Shown here piece after piece: positions 21,069-33,266 of a DNA stretch of 64,000 bases (position 1 is the first letter of the stretch; each line of letters begins with the position of its first letter). The stretch lies in the NCBI RefSeq assembly GCF_026626665.1, contig NZ_JAPNKE010000002.1, forward strand, positions 7,169,168 through 7,233,167, read 5' to 3'. Position numbers and translations under genes: made by a program. The notes under the pieces were generated by a model, which saw nothing but the letters and a program-made list of their open reading frames with translations, was not told the origin of the DNA and searched no databases. The stretch is from Nannocystis pusilla (GTDB taxonomy: Bacteria > Myxococcota_A > Polyangia > Nannocystales > Nannocystaceae).

Positions 21069-22811
21069 ATGCTTCATACCCGCATTCCCTCGGCCCTCGT
21101 CGTCGCGCTCTCCTTACAATCCGCCGGTTGCGGCGAAGACCCCGGCGATTCCACCGACTCCGCCAGCTCCGGCAGCTCCACGAGCGCCACCACCGACACC
21201 ACGGTCGACCCGCCCCCGCCCGCCGGCAGCACGAGCAGCGACGAGTCTGCCAGCGGCACCGCGAGCGAGTCCGGCACCACCGACGGCGCGACGCCGACGA
21301 CCGGCACCAGCGAGCCGCCTCCGCTCACCACCGGCGAACCCGACACCACCACGACGACCACCGGCGAGCCCGACACCACCTCCACCACCGATTCCACCAC
21401 CACCACCACCGGCGAGCCCGACACCACCACCACCACCGATTCCACCACCACCACCACCGGCGAACCCGACACCACCACCACTGACGCCACCACCGGTGAG
21501 GCGCTCGACTGTTCGGACGGGGTCGCCTGGACCCGCAACATCCTCACGGACGCCGGCTCGTCGATGATCGACGACATCCTCGCCGACCCCGACGGCAACC
21601 TGCTCGTCGCCGGTCGGTTCTGGTTCGTCGCCGACTTCGGCGGCGGCCCGGTGACGGCCAACGGGTTCGAGGACGCGTTCCTCGCCAAGTACGGGCCCGC
21701 GGGCGAGCTGCTGTGGCTCCGCACCTACGGCGACGACTTCGAGCAGCGCGCCCGGAGCGTCGCCCTCGCGCCCGACGGCGACATCCTGGTAGCCGGCGAG
21801 TTTCGCGGGCAGATCGATCTCGGCGGCGGCCCCTTCACCAGCGCCGGCTACGACGACGTGTTCCTGGCCAGGCTGACCCCCGCCGGCGAGCACGTGTGGA
21901 GCAAGGGGTTCGGCGGTCCGGATATCGACTTGGGCGTGCGCGTGACCGTCGACGACGCCGGGGAGGTGATCCTGCTCGCCGGCGCCGGCGTCGCCGTCGA
22001 CTTCGGCGACGGCGTCCCCGGGCAAGGCCCCTCGTCCCACCTGGTCAAGTTCAGCCCGACGGGGGACCTGCTGTGGCACCGCTCCTACACCGGGAACGAT
22101 CTGTATCCGCGCAGCGTCGCCGTCGACGCCGCCGGCGACATCGTGTTCGTCGGCGAGTTCAACGGGCCCGTCGACTTCGGAGGCGGCCTCGAAGAGGCCC
22201 TCGCCAGCACCAACGTCTTCGTCCTCAAGCTCGACCCCGACGGGCAGTTCACGTGGCTGCGCCAGAACGCCGGCGCGCCGAGCGGCGGCAAGCCGTTCGT
22301 CGTCAACGTCGACATCGACGCGGCGGGCGACATCCACCTCGCCGGCTGGTACTGGGGCAGCTTCGGCTTCGGCGGCCCGATGTTCTTCACCCAGGGCGGA
22401 TACGACGGGTGGATCGCCGCGCTCTCGCCCGACGGCGATCACCTCACGAGCAGCGCCCACGGCAGCGGCCCGACGAGCTGGCAGTTCGCCAGCGACGTCG
22501 CCGCCAACAGCGCCGGCGCGACCGCGGTGACCGGAAACTTCGTCGGCTCGATGAGCTTCGACGGCGAGGTGCTCGCGACCGTCGGCAACGACGGCTACGA
22601 CGCCTGGGTCACCCGCCAGGCCCCCGACGGCGCGTTCGAGCTGGTGCGCGGCTTCGGCGGCCCCGGCTCCCAGTACGGCGACGTGGTCGACATCGGCGAG
22701 GACGGCGACGTCTGGCTCGGCGGGATCTACAGGGATCCGTTCCCGGCCGGCGACGACGTCCTGACGCCCGCGGAGGGCTGGAGCGCCTACCTGCTGCGCC
22801 TGTGCCCGTGA
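21069..22811 (+). CDS. Lipoprotein with Thr-rich linker and SBBP-type beta-propeller
   Basis: 580 residues from ATG 21069. The lipoprotein signal ends QSAGC. It is followed by ~110 residues of Ser/Thr/Gly/Asp linker with four TTGEPDTT units, and then a propeller of repeated blades. Each blade pairs a D-x-x-GN/GD-hydrophobic strand with FGGG-like and FLA(K/R)-like segments (for example DGNLLVAGRFWFVADFGGG and FLAKYGPAGELLWLRTYG), the pattern of SBBP/beta-propeller repeats in surface proteins of delta-group bacteria. It is probably anchored in the outer membrane with the propeller outside. Ligand unknown. ATG is preceded only weakly by a ribosome site. Confidence 0.8.
   Translation: MLHTRIPSALVVALSLQSAGCGEDPGDSTDSASSGSSTSATTDTTVDPPPPAGSTSSDESASGTASESGTTDGATPTTGTSEPPPLTTGEPDTTTTTTGEPDTTSTTDSTTTTTGEPDTTTTTDSTTTTTGEPDTTTTDATTGEALDCSDGVAWTRNILTDAGSSMIDDILADPDGNLLVAGRFWFVADFGGGPVTANGFEDAFLAKYGPAGELLWLRTYGDDFEQRARSVALAPDGDILVAGEFRGQIDLGGGPFTSAGYDDVFLARLTPAGEHVWSKGFGGPDIDLGVRVTVDDAGEVILLAGAGVAVDFGDGVPGQGPSSHLVKFSPTGDLLWHRSYTGNDLYPRSVAVDAAGDIVFVGEFNGPVDFGGGLEEALASTNVFVLKLDPDGQFTWLRQNAGAPSGGKPFVVNVDIDAAGDIHLAGWYWGSFGFGGPMFFTQGGYDGWIAALSPDGDHLTSSAHGSGPTSWQFASDVAANSAGATAVTGNFVGSMSFDGEVLATVGNDGYDAWVTRQAPDGAFELVRGFGGPGSQYGDVVDIGEDGDVWLGGIYRDPFPAGDDVLTPAEGWSAYLLRLCP
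21327..21500 (+). repeat. Coding tandem repeat, ACCGGCGAxCCCGACACCACC units
   Basis: Four copies of a ~21-base core separated by ACC-rich spacer encode TTGEPDTT units in the lipoprotein linker. Period and spacer length vary, as expected for slippage-prone low-complexity coding DNA. Confidence 0.8.
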
Positions 22812-22834
22812 GCGGCGACTGCCGTGACGCCCCG

Positions 22835-22968
22835 GAGGACATGTGCGTAAGGACATGTTCTTCGGGGCATCCTATGAGAGGCTCGGTCCGAAGGCCGGCC
22901 CTCGGGACCCGCGCCCCCGGGGCGGCGCCGGCTCGCATGTCCCCGAGGACATGCTCCCGGGGACATCC
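22835..22968. repeat. Cluster of repeat-family palindromes
   Basis: Between the convergent ends of the propeller lipoprotein and maltokinase. AGGACATGTGCGTAAGGACAT with TTCGGGGCATCC lies at 22835-22872. The cleanest family member, CATGTCC-CCGA-GGACATG, is at 22936-22953 and is followed by CTCCCGGGGACATCC. It may serve as a bidirectional terminator. Confidence 0.65.
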
Positions 22969-22971
22969 GCC

Positions 22972-24385
22972 TCAGAACTGCGACGCGCGCGGCCAGGCCG
23001 GCAGCGTCGACGCCTCGCTGAGGGCCACCAGCGACTGCAGCGGGACCCACGCGAAGTCGGGGCGGTAGTCGAGCTCGTAGGCCAGCTCGTGGTAGCTGCG
23101 CTCGATCACGCAGGCGCGCAGCAGCGGCGACGCCTGGGCGGCGGGCAGCTGCGAGCCGGGCTTCGCCGCCGCGTCGTAGCCGGCCAGGAACGCCGCCGAC
23201 GTCGCCTCCTCCCAGGCCCGGCCGCCCTTGCCGACCATGCCGGCGTAGGCGAACGAGCGCAGCATGCCGGCGACGTCGCGCTGCGGCAGCTGCCGCAGGC
23301 TGCGTTCGGCCAGCGGTCGGGTCGGCTCGCCCTCGAAGTCGAGGATCGCCCACTGCCCGGCCGTCGGGTCGTAGAGGCACTGGCCGAGGTGGTAGTCGCC
23401 GTGGATCCGGATCTGCACGCCCGCGGCCGTTCGCAGCCGCTCCTCGGCGTCGGCCAGCAGGGCCTCGCTGCGCGACGCCGCGACCTCGGCGAGCGCGCGG
23501 ATCTCCGTCGGCAGGCCGCGGTAGCGATTGGCCAGCCGCCCGAGCGCCGCCGCGGCGGTCTGGCGCAGGCCGGCCACCCAGCGGGCCCGGTCGGCGGCCA
23601 CCACCGCGCGGGTCGCCATCCCGCTCGCCTCGTCGTCGGTCGCCAGCGCCTCGTGCAGCGCCCGCGTGGCGGCCCCGAGCGCGCGCGCCGGCCCGGTCAT
23701 GTCGGCGCAGCCGAGCGCGTAGGTCCAGCCGTCGACGCGGCCGGGCAGGAACGCGTGCAGCACCCCCGCCGCCGCCACGCCCTCGCCGGTGTCGACCGTC
23801 AGCTCCGCCAGCAGCGGCGGCGCGTACGGGATTTGTGCGCGGTGAGGAAGCGGCCGAGCTCGATCTCCGGATGGCGGCCGACCTCGATGCGACGGAACAA
23901 TCTGAACACGCCGGCCTCGCCGAGCACCGCGGCGGTGTTGCTCTGCTCGCCGCCGATCAGGCGCACGCCCGTCAGCGGGCCGACCTCGCCCAGGCCCGCG
24001 GTCGCGCGCGCGGCCCAGCGGGCGCCCTCGCCGGGGAACTCTGCGCCGGCGCGCACCGCCGCGACCAGGTCGCCCAGCGCCTCGGGCGCGTCGCTGGCGT
24101 CGACCAGGACGACGCCGGCGCCGGGCAGCTCGATGCTGCGCTTCGGGACATGTCCTCCGGACCTGTCCTATCGATCTTCTGCGCGCGCAGCAGGACCTGG
24201 GAGATCCACGGCCGCTCGGCCTCGGCGGCGAGCAGGCACAGGGCCGCGTCCTCGCCGACCCTGGCGGCGCCGACCAGCTTGACGGCGCGGGCGCCGGCGG
24301 GGAACCACCGGCGCCCGGCGAGGAACGCCAGCCATGTCTCGGAGGACAGGTCGGCGAGGGCCGACAGATCGAGCACGGCGGTCAC
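22972..24385 (-). CDS. mak: Maltokinase (two frameshifts)
   Basis: About 471 residues after repair. GTG 24385 overlaps the treS stop as GTGA. The N-terminal cap LSSETWLAFLAGRRWFPAGA, middle EQSNTAAVLGEAGVFRLFRR and C-terminal kinase part with IRIHGDYHLGQCL and AILDFEGEPTRP (catalytic Asp and metal-binding Asp regions) fit Pep2/maltokinase. It phosphorylates maltose from TreS to maltose-1-phosphate for GlgE. Frameshifts: near 24150, inside a repeat-family palindrome, and at 23835 (AAAA read as AAA). It is the last gene of the glgE-treS-mak set. In many bacteria treS and mak are fused; here they overlap but remain separate. Confidence 0.87.
24144..24168. repeat. Repeat-family palindrome inside mak
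   Basis: GGGACATGTCC-TCC-GGACCTGTCC inside the maltokinase frame, next to one of its two frameshifts. Another copy, CATGTCTCGGAGGACAG, lies at 24333-24349 in the same gene. Confidence 0.55.
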
Positions 24386-26049
24386 GTCGCCTCCGGGCGC
24401 CGGTCGGGCGGCTGCAGCGAGAACCAGAAGAACGCGTGCGGAGACATCGTCAGCAGGTACGGCAGCTGGCCGATGCGGGGGAACGGCCGGTCGCTCCACA
24501 GCTCGACCGGGGTCCAGCCGTCGAGGGCGCGCAGGTCGAGCTCGGCGAACTGGGCGAAGCGCGACAGGTTGTGCACGCACAGCAGCAACTCGTCGCCGTG
24601 GCGGCGGAAGAACGCCAGGACCGCGCGGTTCTCCGGGTAGAGCGCCTCGAAGCTGCCGCCGCCGAACGCCTGGAAGCGCCGGCGCACGCGGACCAGCCGG
24701 CGCATCCAGCGGAGCAGCGACGTGCCGGTGCGCTCCTGGGCGTCGACGTTGATGTCGGAGAAGCTGTAGGGCGGGTCGACCAGCACCGGCGCGAACAGGG
24801 CCGCGCTGTCGGCCCGCGAGAACCCGGCGTTGCGGTCGGCGCTCCACTGCATCGGCGTGCGCACCCCGTTGCGGTCGCCGAGGAAGATGTTGTCGCCCAT
24901 CCCGAGCTCGTCGCCGTAGTAGATGATCGGCGTGCCCGGCATCGCCATCAGCAGCGCCGACATCAGCTCGATCTGGCGCCGGCCGTTGTCCATCAGCGGC
25001 GCCAGCCGGCGGCGGATGCCGATGTTGATGCGCATCCGCGGGTCCCTGGCGTACTCGCGGTACATGTAGTCGCGCTCCTCGTCGGTCACCATCTCGAGCG
25101 TCAGCTCGTCGTGGTTGCGGAGGAACATCGCCCACTGCGAGTTCTCGGGGATCGCCGGCGTGCGCGCCAGGATCTCGACGATCGGCGTGCGGTCCTCGCG
25201 GCGCAGCGCCATGTACATGCGCGGCATCAGCGGGAAGTGGAACGCCATGTGGCACTCCGGCTCGGCCTCGCTGCCGAAGTACGGCAGCACGTCCTCGGGC
25301 CACTGGTTGGCCTCGGCGAGGAACACCCGCCCGGGGAACTCGGCGTCGAGCGCGGCACGCATCTCGCGCAGCACCGCGTGCGTCTCCGGCAGGTTCTCGC
25401 AGTTCGTGCCCTCGCGCTCGCACAGGTACGGCACCGCGTCGAGGCGCAGGCCGTCGACCCCGAGCGACAGCCAGAAGCGCATGACGTCGAGCACCAGCTT
25501 GCGCACCGTCGGGTTGTCGAAGTTGAGGTCGGGCTGGTGGCTGAAGAAGCGGTGCCAGTAGAACTGGCCGGCCAGCGGGTCCCAGGCCCAGTTCGAGTTC
25601 TCGGTGTCGGTGAAGATGATGCGCGCCCCGGCGTACTTGGTCGGGTCGTCGCTCCACACGTAGAGGTCGCGCTCGGGCGAGCCCTTCGGCGCCCGCCGGG
25701 CCCGCTGGAACCACGGGTGCTGGTCGGACGTGTGGTTGATGACGAGCTCGGTGATGACCTTGAGCCCGCGCAGGTGCGCCTCGGCGAGGAAGCGCTTGAA
25801 GTCGTCCATCGTCCCGTAGCGGGGGTTGATCGACTCGTAGTCGGCGATGTCGTAGCCGTCGTCCTTGAGCGGCGACGGGTAGAACGGCAGCAGCCACAAG
25901 CACGTGACCCCGAGCTCGGCCAAATAGTCGAGCTTGGCGGTCAGCCCCGGGAAGTCACCGTATCCGTCGCCGTCGCTGTCGTTGAACGACTTGACGTGGA
26001 GCTGGTAGATGATCGCGTGCTTGTACCAGAGCGGTTCGTTTTCGCTCAT
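24382..26049 (-). CDS. treS: Trehalose synthase (maltose alpha-D-glucosyltransferase)
   Basis: 555 residues from ATG 26049, overlapping the glgE stop as ATGA. A GH13 (alpha/beta)8 barrel: start MSENEPLWYKHAIIYQLHVK, VINHTS, nucleophile region GVDGLRLDAVPYL, acid/base region VFLAEANQWPEDV and the transition-state Asp in FLRNHDELTLEM, all intact; the domain-B and GDELGMGDN features are those of TreS. It interconverts trehalose and maltose and so feeds maltose to maltokinase and GlgE. The length is normal for a stand-alone TreS without a fused kinase. Confidence 0.95.
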   Translation of the reverse strand: MSENEPLWYKHAIIYQLHVKSFNDSDGDGYGDFPGLTAKLDYLAELGVTCLWLLPFYPSPLKDDGYDIADYESINPRYGTMDDFKRFLAEAHLRGLKVITELVINHTSDQHPWFQRARRAPKGSPERDLYVWSDDPTKYAGARIIFTDTENSNWAWDPLAGQFYWHRFFSHQPDLNFDNPTVRKLVLDVMRFWLSLGVDGLRLDAVPYLCEREGTNCENLPETHAVLREMRAALDAEFPGRVFLAEANQWPEDVLPYFGSEAEPECHMAFHFPLMPRMYMALRREDRTPIVEILARTPAIPENSQWAMFLRNHDELTLEMVTDEERDYMYREYARDPRMRINIGIRRRLAPLMDNGRRQIELMSALLMAMPGTPIIYYGDELGMGDNIFLGDRNGVRTPMQWSADRNAGFSRADSAALFAPVLVDPPYSFSDINVDAQERTGTSLLRWMRRLVRVRRRFQAFGGGSFEALYPENRAVLAFFRRHGDELLLCVHNLSRFAQFAELDLRALDGWTPVELWSDRPFPRIGQLPYLLTMSPHAFFWFSLQPPDRRPEAT

Positions 26050-27979
26050 GTGACCTCGACATCGATGTAATTGCGCACCAGTCGGAACAAGTGCCCGGGT
26101 TGCCCGGCAGGATCCAGCCGAACGTAGTTCCGGCTGCCTCTCCACTCGTATCGCGCGCCGGTGACCAGGTCCTCGACGACGTAGAGCTCGTCGGCGCCGA
26201 TCCCGAGCGCCTCGAGGGGCACCTCGACCCACCCCGCCTGCTCCTTCGACCAGTCGCAGGTCACCGTGACCAGCACGTCGCCGACTGGCCCGGCCGCGCG
26301 CTTGAGGTAGAACAGGATGTTCGGGTTGTCGCAGGGGTAAAACGTCAGGTTGTCGTAGCGCTGCAGCGCCGGGTGCTCGCGGCGCAGACGGTTGAGCTGG
26401 GTGATCTCGGCGGCCAGGCTGTCCTTGACGCTGTAGTCGCGGTGGCGCAGCTCGTACTTCTCCGAGTCGAGGTACTCCTCCGAGCCGGCGCGCAGCGGCG
26501 TGTTCTCGCCGAGCTCGTAGCCGCTGTAGATGCCGTAGGTCGGCGCCAGCGTGGTCGCCAGCAGCAGGCGGATGCGGAACGCCGGCAGCCCGCCCTTCTG
26601 CAGGTGCTCGGGCAGGATGTCCGGCGTGTTGATGAAGAAGTTGCCGCGGTAGTACTCCTTCATCGGCCCCTGCGTCAGCTCGGTGAAGTACTCCTTGATC
26701 TCCTCCGCCGTCGTGCGCCACGTGAAGTACGTGTACGACTGCGTGAAGCCGGCCTTGGCCAGCCAGCGCATGCGCTTGGGCCGGGTGAACGCCTCGGCCA
26801 GGAACAGCACGTCGGGGTGCTGCTGCTGCACCTCGGCGATCAGCCACTCCCAGAACGCGAGCGCCTTGGTGTGCGGGTTGTCGACGCGGAAGATCGTCAC
26901 CCCGTGCGCGACCCAGAACAGCACGATGTCCTTGCACGCCTGCCACAGCGCCTCGCGGTCGTCGCACCAGAAGTTCAGCGGATAGATGTCCTGGTACTTC
27001 TTCGGCGGGTTCTCGGCGTACTTGATGGTGCCGTCGGGGCGGACGAAGAACCACTCGGGGTGCTCCTTCAGCCACGGGTGGTCGGGCGAGCACTGCAGCG
27101 CGTAGTCGAGGGCGATCTCGAGGCCGAGGCTCTTCGCGGTGCGGGCGAAGCGGTCCCACTCGGCCAGGGTGCCGAGCTCCGGCGCGACCGCGTCGTGGCC
27201 CCCGGCCTCGCCGCCGATCGCCCACGGGCTGCCGACGTCGCCCGCCTCGGCGGTGAGGCTGTTGTTCTTGCCCTTGCGCGAGGTCCGGCCGATAGGGTGG
27301 ATCGGCGGCAGGTAGACCACGTCGAAGCCCATCGCGGCGATGCGGTAGAGCGCTCGCTCGGCGTCGACGAAGCGGCCGTGCACCCCGGGCTCGCCGCACG
27401 AGCGCGGGAAGAACTCGTACCAGCTGCCGAAGCGGGCGCGCGCGCGGTCGACCCGGACCGGGAACACGCGCGGGTAGTCGGTGCGGTCGTCCGGCGCGTG
27501 GTGCAGCGCCATCAGCGCGCGCAGCTCCGCGTTCTGCGCCGTGACCGCCCGCTCGGCCGGTCCGCGCTCGGGGTCGCGTAATCGTCGGCGAGCCGCATGA
27601 GCAAGCTCCTGTCGTCGCCGACAGCGGCGCGCGCGGCGGCGTCCACCATGACTGCCCCTTCGAGCAGCTCGGAGTGGATCGCCTGACCCGCGGCGAACTT
27701 CTTCTCGAGCTCGACGCGCCACGTGGTGAAGCGGTCGGTCCACGCCTCGACGGTGAACGACCACGTGCCGGCGCGGTCGAGCGGGACACGGGCGAACCAG
27801 CGGTCGCTGTCGTAGTCGTAACGCAGCGGCGTCGCGTGCCAAACGCCGTCAGGGCCGCACCAGCGGGCCTGCGCGGCCAGACGGTCGTGGCCGTCCTTGA
27901 AGATGTCGGCCTCGACCACCAGCTCGTCGCCGATGATGCGCTTGACCGCGTGACGACCGTCGTCGAGGGCCGGCGACAC
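26046..27979 (-). CDS. glgE: Alpha-1,4-glucan:maltose-1-phosphate maltosyltransferase GlgE (one frameshift)
   Basis: About 644 residues. The N-terminal sandwich (ALDDGRHAVKRIIGDELVVE; WSFTVEAWTDRFTTWR) leads, after a missing G near 27577, into the GH13 barrel: SWYEFFPRSCG, MGFDVVYLPPIHPIG, nucleophile FRVDNPHTKALAFWEWLI and acid FLAEAFTRPKRM. It adds maltose units from maltose-1-phosphate to alpha-glucan. No ATG exists in frame upstream. The homologous-looking frame (RIIIEAVSP) continues to a stop near 28098, so either GTG 27979 or an unrepaired indel sets the start. It is divergent from otsAB, with little more than 100 bases between them. Confidence 0.9.
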
Positions 27980-28093
27980 GGCCTCGATGATGATCCGTTC
28001 AGGGGTTCGGGAGAGGAGCGGACGGCGTTCGGTGGCACGGCGGAGGTCGGGAGGCGAGTTGCCCGCCGGGGATGTAAGCGCAAACTCGGGACC

Positions 28094-30253
<2,160 letters not shown>

Positions 30254-30744
30254 ACGGTGTGACTCGAAGGCCATGAGCCCGCCGTCATCGCTCCATTCCC
30301 CGCGAGGGAGCGAGACAGGCTGACGCCCGCGTCATCGTTCCTCGCGCGAGACACCGCCCCCACCAGCGCTCGCCTCGTCGAGCCCCGGCCGACCCGCCGT
30401 CATCGCTCCTTTCCCACGAGGAAGCGAGACAGGCTGACACCCGCGTCATCGTTCCTCGCGCGAGACACCGCCCCCACCAGCGGACCCGCCGTCATCGTCC
30501 CATTCCCCGCGAGGAAGCGCGACGGAACGTGTTTCGCGGCCCTCGGTCCTTGCCCGCGGTGCGCCGCGGCGATCCCTGCGGCGCACCGTCGAGGTCCTCC
30601 GCCGCCGTCGTTCGTCCCGCGGCGAGCTCGGCCGCGATCGTCGCTGCGCGGCGGCCGACCTGTAGCGAATGAATGCCAGCGCAAGGAGCTCCGCGTCTGC
30701 GACGCTCGCGCTCGCTCGGCGGGTGCGCTAAAACCCGCTCGCTC
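30254..30744. other. Intergenic region with tandem array, no gene seen
   Basis: 490 bases between otsAB and the TPR gene. The left half is the tandem repeat array listed separately. The right half (30531-30744) is Arg/Ala/Gly-coding-like in every frame, with no convincing protein. It presumably holds the TPR gene promoter. Confidence 0.45.
30279..30530. repeat. Two-and-a-half tandem copies of a ~90-110 bp unit
   Basis: Each unit begins CCGCCGTCATCG and contains CGAGACAGGCTGAC, CGTCATCGTTCCTCGCGCGA and GACACCGCCCCCACCAGCG. Copies start at about 30279, 30394 and 30486, and the last is cut off after ~45 bases. The first two are nearly identical over ~85 bases and differ in the spacer. No frame gives a protein with family resemblance, and the internal CGAGGAAGCGAGACAGGC blocks suggest structured RNA or a protein-binding array. 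Confidence 0.75.
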
Positions 30745-33185
30745 GTGACCTCGCGCGACCTCCCCGCGCCTGCGCGCCCGCGGTTGTTGCAGCCGCCGCC
30801 TCCGCCGCCGCGGATCCCCTGGCTATGGGTGATCTTGTTCGCCATCGCCCTCGGCGTCGGCGCGCGCTGGTACGTCGACCGCGGCCAGGCCGCCAGCCTC
30901 GACGCCGCCCAGGTCCTCATCGCCCGCGGCGGCCTCACCGACTTGCACGCCGCCGCAGATGGCTTTGCGGACATGTCCTCGAGGACACCCTGCCGCCTCA
31001 CCGCCGAGGCGCTGGTGCGGGCCCAGGCCGCCGCCGAGTACGACGACGATCGCGACGGCGCGCGCGGCCATCGCCCGCGCCGAGCCCGAGCGGGCCCAGT
31101 GCAGCGACCTCGCGATCGCCGACGGCCTGCTCGCCCTCGCCGACGGCGACCTCGACGCCGCCGCGGCCGCCGTCGCGCTGCCCACCACCTCGCTCACGCG
31201 TCCGGCCCGGGCCTGGCTGCAGGGCACTCTGGCGCTGGCGGGTCGGGGCGAGCTGGCGGCCGCGATCGCGGAGATCGAGGCCACCATCGCCGCGCAGCCG
31301 GCGGCGATCGCCCCGCGGCGGGCGCTCGTGTGGCTGTACTTCGAGACAGGTGACTTCGGCGCCGCGCTGCAGACCCTCGCGCGCGCGCACGGCCGGCCTC
31401 GCCCACCTCGGCCTGGCCGCCGACGAGGCGCTGCTGCACGCGTTGCTGCGGCGCGAGCTCAGCGGCGTGGCCGACCTCGCCGACCAGCTGCTCGCGCTCG
31501 ACCCCGCCGCCCTCGGCCCGCGCGACCTGGCCCACGCCGCGCTCGCGCGGGCCCTGGTCCACGTCCACGCCGGCGAGCCCGCGGCCGGCCTCGGGCGCGC
31601 CGCCGCGGCCTGGCCCGCGCTGGCCGCGTGGGACGCCCACGCTCGCCGGCTCGCGCTCGAGCTGTCCCTGGAGGCAGGTGACGCCGAGCGCGCGCGCGAG
31701 CTGCTGGCCCAGCTCGGCGTCCCGGAGCCCGAGGCCTCGATCGTGCGGGCCTGGTCCTTGCTGGCCGAGGGCGACGTCATGGCCAGCCTCGTCGCCCTGT
31801 CCGCCTGTCCGCAGGACCACCCGCGCGTCGCCTACCTGCAGGGCCTCGCGCTGGTCGAGCAGCGGCGGTTCGCCGAGGCCGAGCCGTGGCTCGAGCGGGC
31901 CGATCGCCTGCTGCCGGGCCGGGTCGAGGTCGAGGTCGCGCGCGCCCGCGTGGTCGTGCACACCGGCGACGCCGCGACCGCGGTGCGCAAGCTCGAGGGC
32001 ATCGCCGCCGCCGAGCACTACGCCCCGCGCGCATACACCGGCCTCGGCGAGGCCTACCTGGCTCTCGGGGCAGATTCGAAGGACCTCCGCCAGGCCCAGC
32101 GCGCCCTCACCCGCGCGGTCGAGAAGGAGCCGCGCCCCGCCGAGGCCATGCTGCTGCTCGGCGACGTGTGGCAGCGGCGCCGGCTCAAGGTCCCCGAGGC
32201 CGAGCGCAACGCCCTCGCCTGGTACGAGCAGGCGGCGGCCGCCGGGCTCCGCCTGCCGCGCTACCGCGAGGCCCTGGCCCGCTACCTCGTCGACCTCGGC
32301 GAGGGCGCGCGCGCCGAGGCGATGCTGCGCGACCTGTCCAAAGAGCCAGGCATCGATCCCGGCACCCCGCTGGCGCTGCTCGGCCTGGCGCTGGCAAGAG
32401 CCGACGCCCAGGGCGCCGCGATCCCAGCCGAGGCCGACGACTGGTTGGCCGCCGCGGTCGCGCTCGGGGCCGACGCCGACGCCCTGACCCGCGCCCGCGC
32501 CCGCCTCAACCTGGCCCGAGGGACAGGCCTCGGCCGCTCCGCCGGCGACCTCGACAAGCTGCTGCGCAAGCGCCCCTGGGACATCGAGGCGCGGATCCTC
32601 GCCGCCCGCGTCCTGGTCGCCCAGCGCGACCTCGAGGCCGCCGAGACCCTGGTCCGCCAGGGCTTCTACGCCGCCGAGCCGGGCCGCGACGAGGTCGCCA
32701 CCGGGCGCCTGTTCATCGCCTGGGGCGAGATCGCCATGAAGCAGCGCAAGCGCAAGCAGGCCGCCCTGCACGCCCGCGCCGGCTTCCACCGCCTGATCGG
32801 CGAGCAGCGGCCCACCGTCGAGCTGCTGGCCGCGGTCGAGTTCGCCACCGACATCTTCCTCCGCACCGACCAGCACAAGCTCGCCCTCGGCATGACCCGC
32901 GAGCTCACCGAGGCCCTGCCGTTCCACGGCGACGCCTGGCGCCTGCACGCCCGCGCCCTGTTCGACGCCGGCGAGAGCCCCAAGGCCGCCACCCGCGCGA
33001 TCAGCAAGGCGCTCGAGCTCGACCCCGACAACGTCCGCGCCCTCGAGCTGCGCGCCCACGTGGCCGCCCGCGCCGGCGACCGCAAGACCGCCCGCGAGGT
33101 CCTCGCCCGCGCCCTCGAGCTCGAGACCCGCGAGCCCGACCGCCAGCGCATGCGCGAGTTCCACCGCCGCCACCTCGGCGAGTGA
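30745..33185 (+). CDS. TPR-repeat protein with N-terminal membrane anchor (two frameshifts)
   Basis: About 813 residues from GTG 30745 (VTSRDLPAPARPRLLQPPPP). One membrane helix (IPWLWVILFAIALGVGARWY) is followed by helix-turn-helix TPR-like repeats to the C-terminus, such as GLGEAYLALGADSKDLRQAQ and ATRAISKALELDPDNVRALE. Frameshifts near 31060 (after EYDDDRD) and near 31395 (before AGLAHLGLAADEALL) are repaired by single bases. The protein probably scaffolds an envelope complex with its TPRs in the periplasm or cytoplasm; no partner is implied by neighbours. Several repeat-family cores lie in frame, including a perfect TGTCCTCGAGGACA at 30974-30987. Confidence 0.75.
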
Positions 33186-33266
33186 CCTCCGCTCCCCTCC
33201 GTCACGCAGGAGCCCACGGCGACATGACTTCCCGAGCGTGCGCCCGTGGTTTAGCCTCCGCGGCCC

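Noticed and set aside
21327..21500. CRISPR or satellite array
   Set aside because: It is in frame inside a lipoprotein linker and encodes TTGEPDTT units, so it is low-complexity coding sequence.
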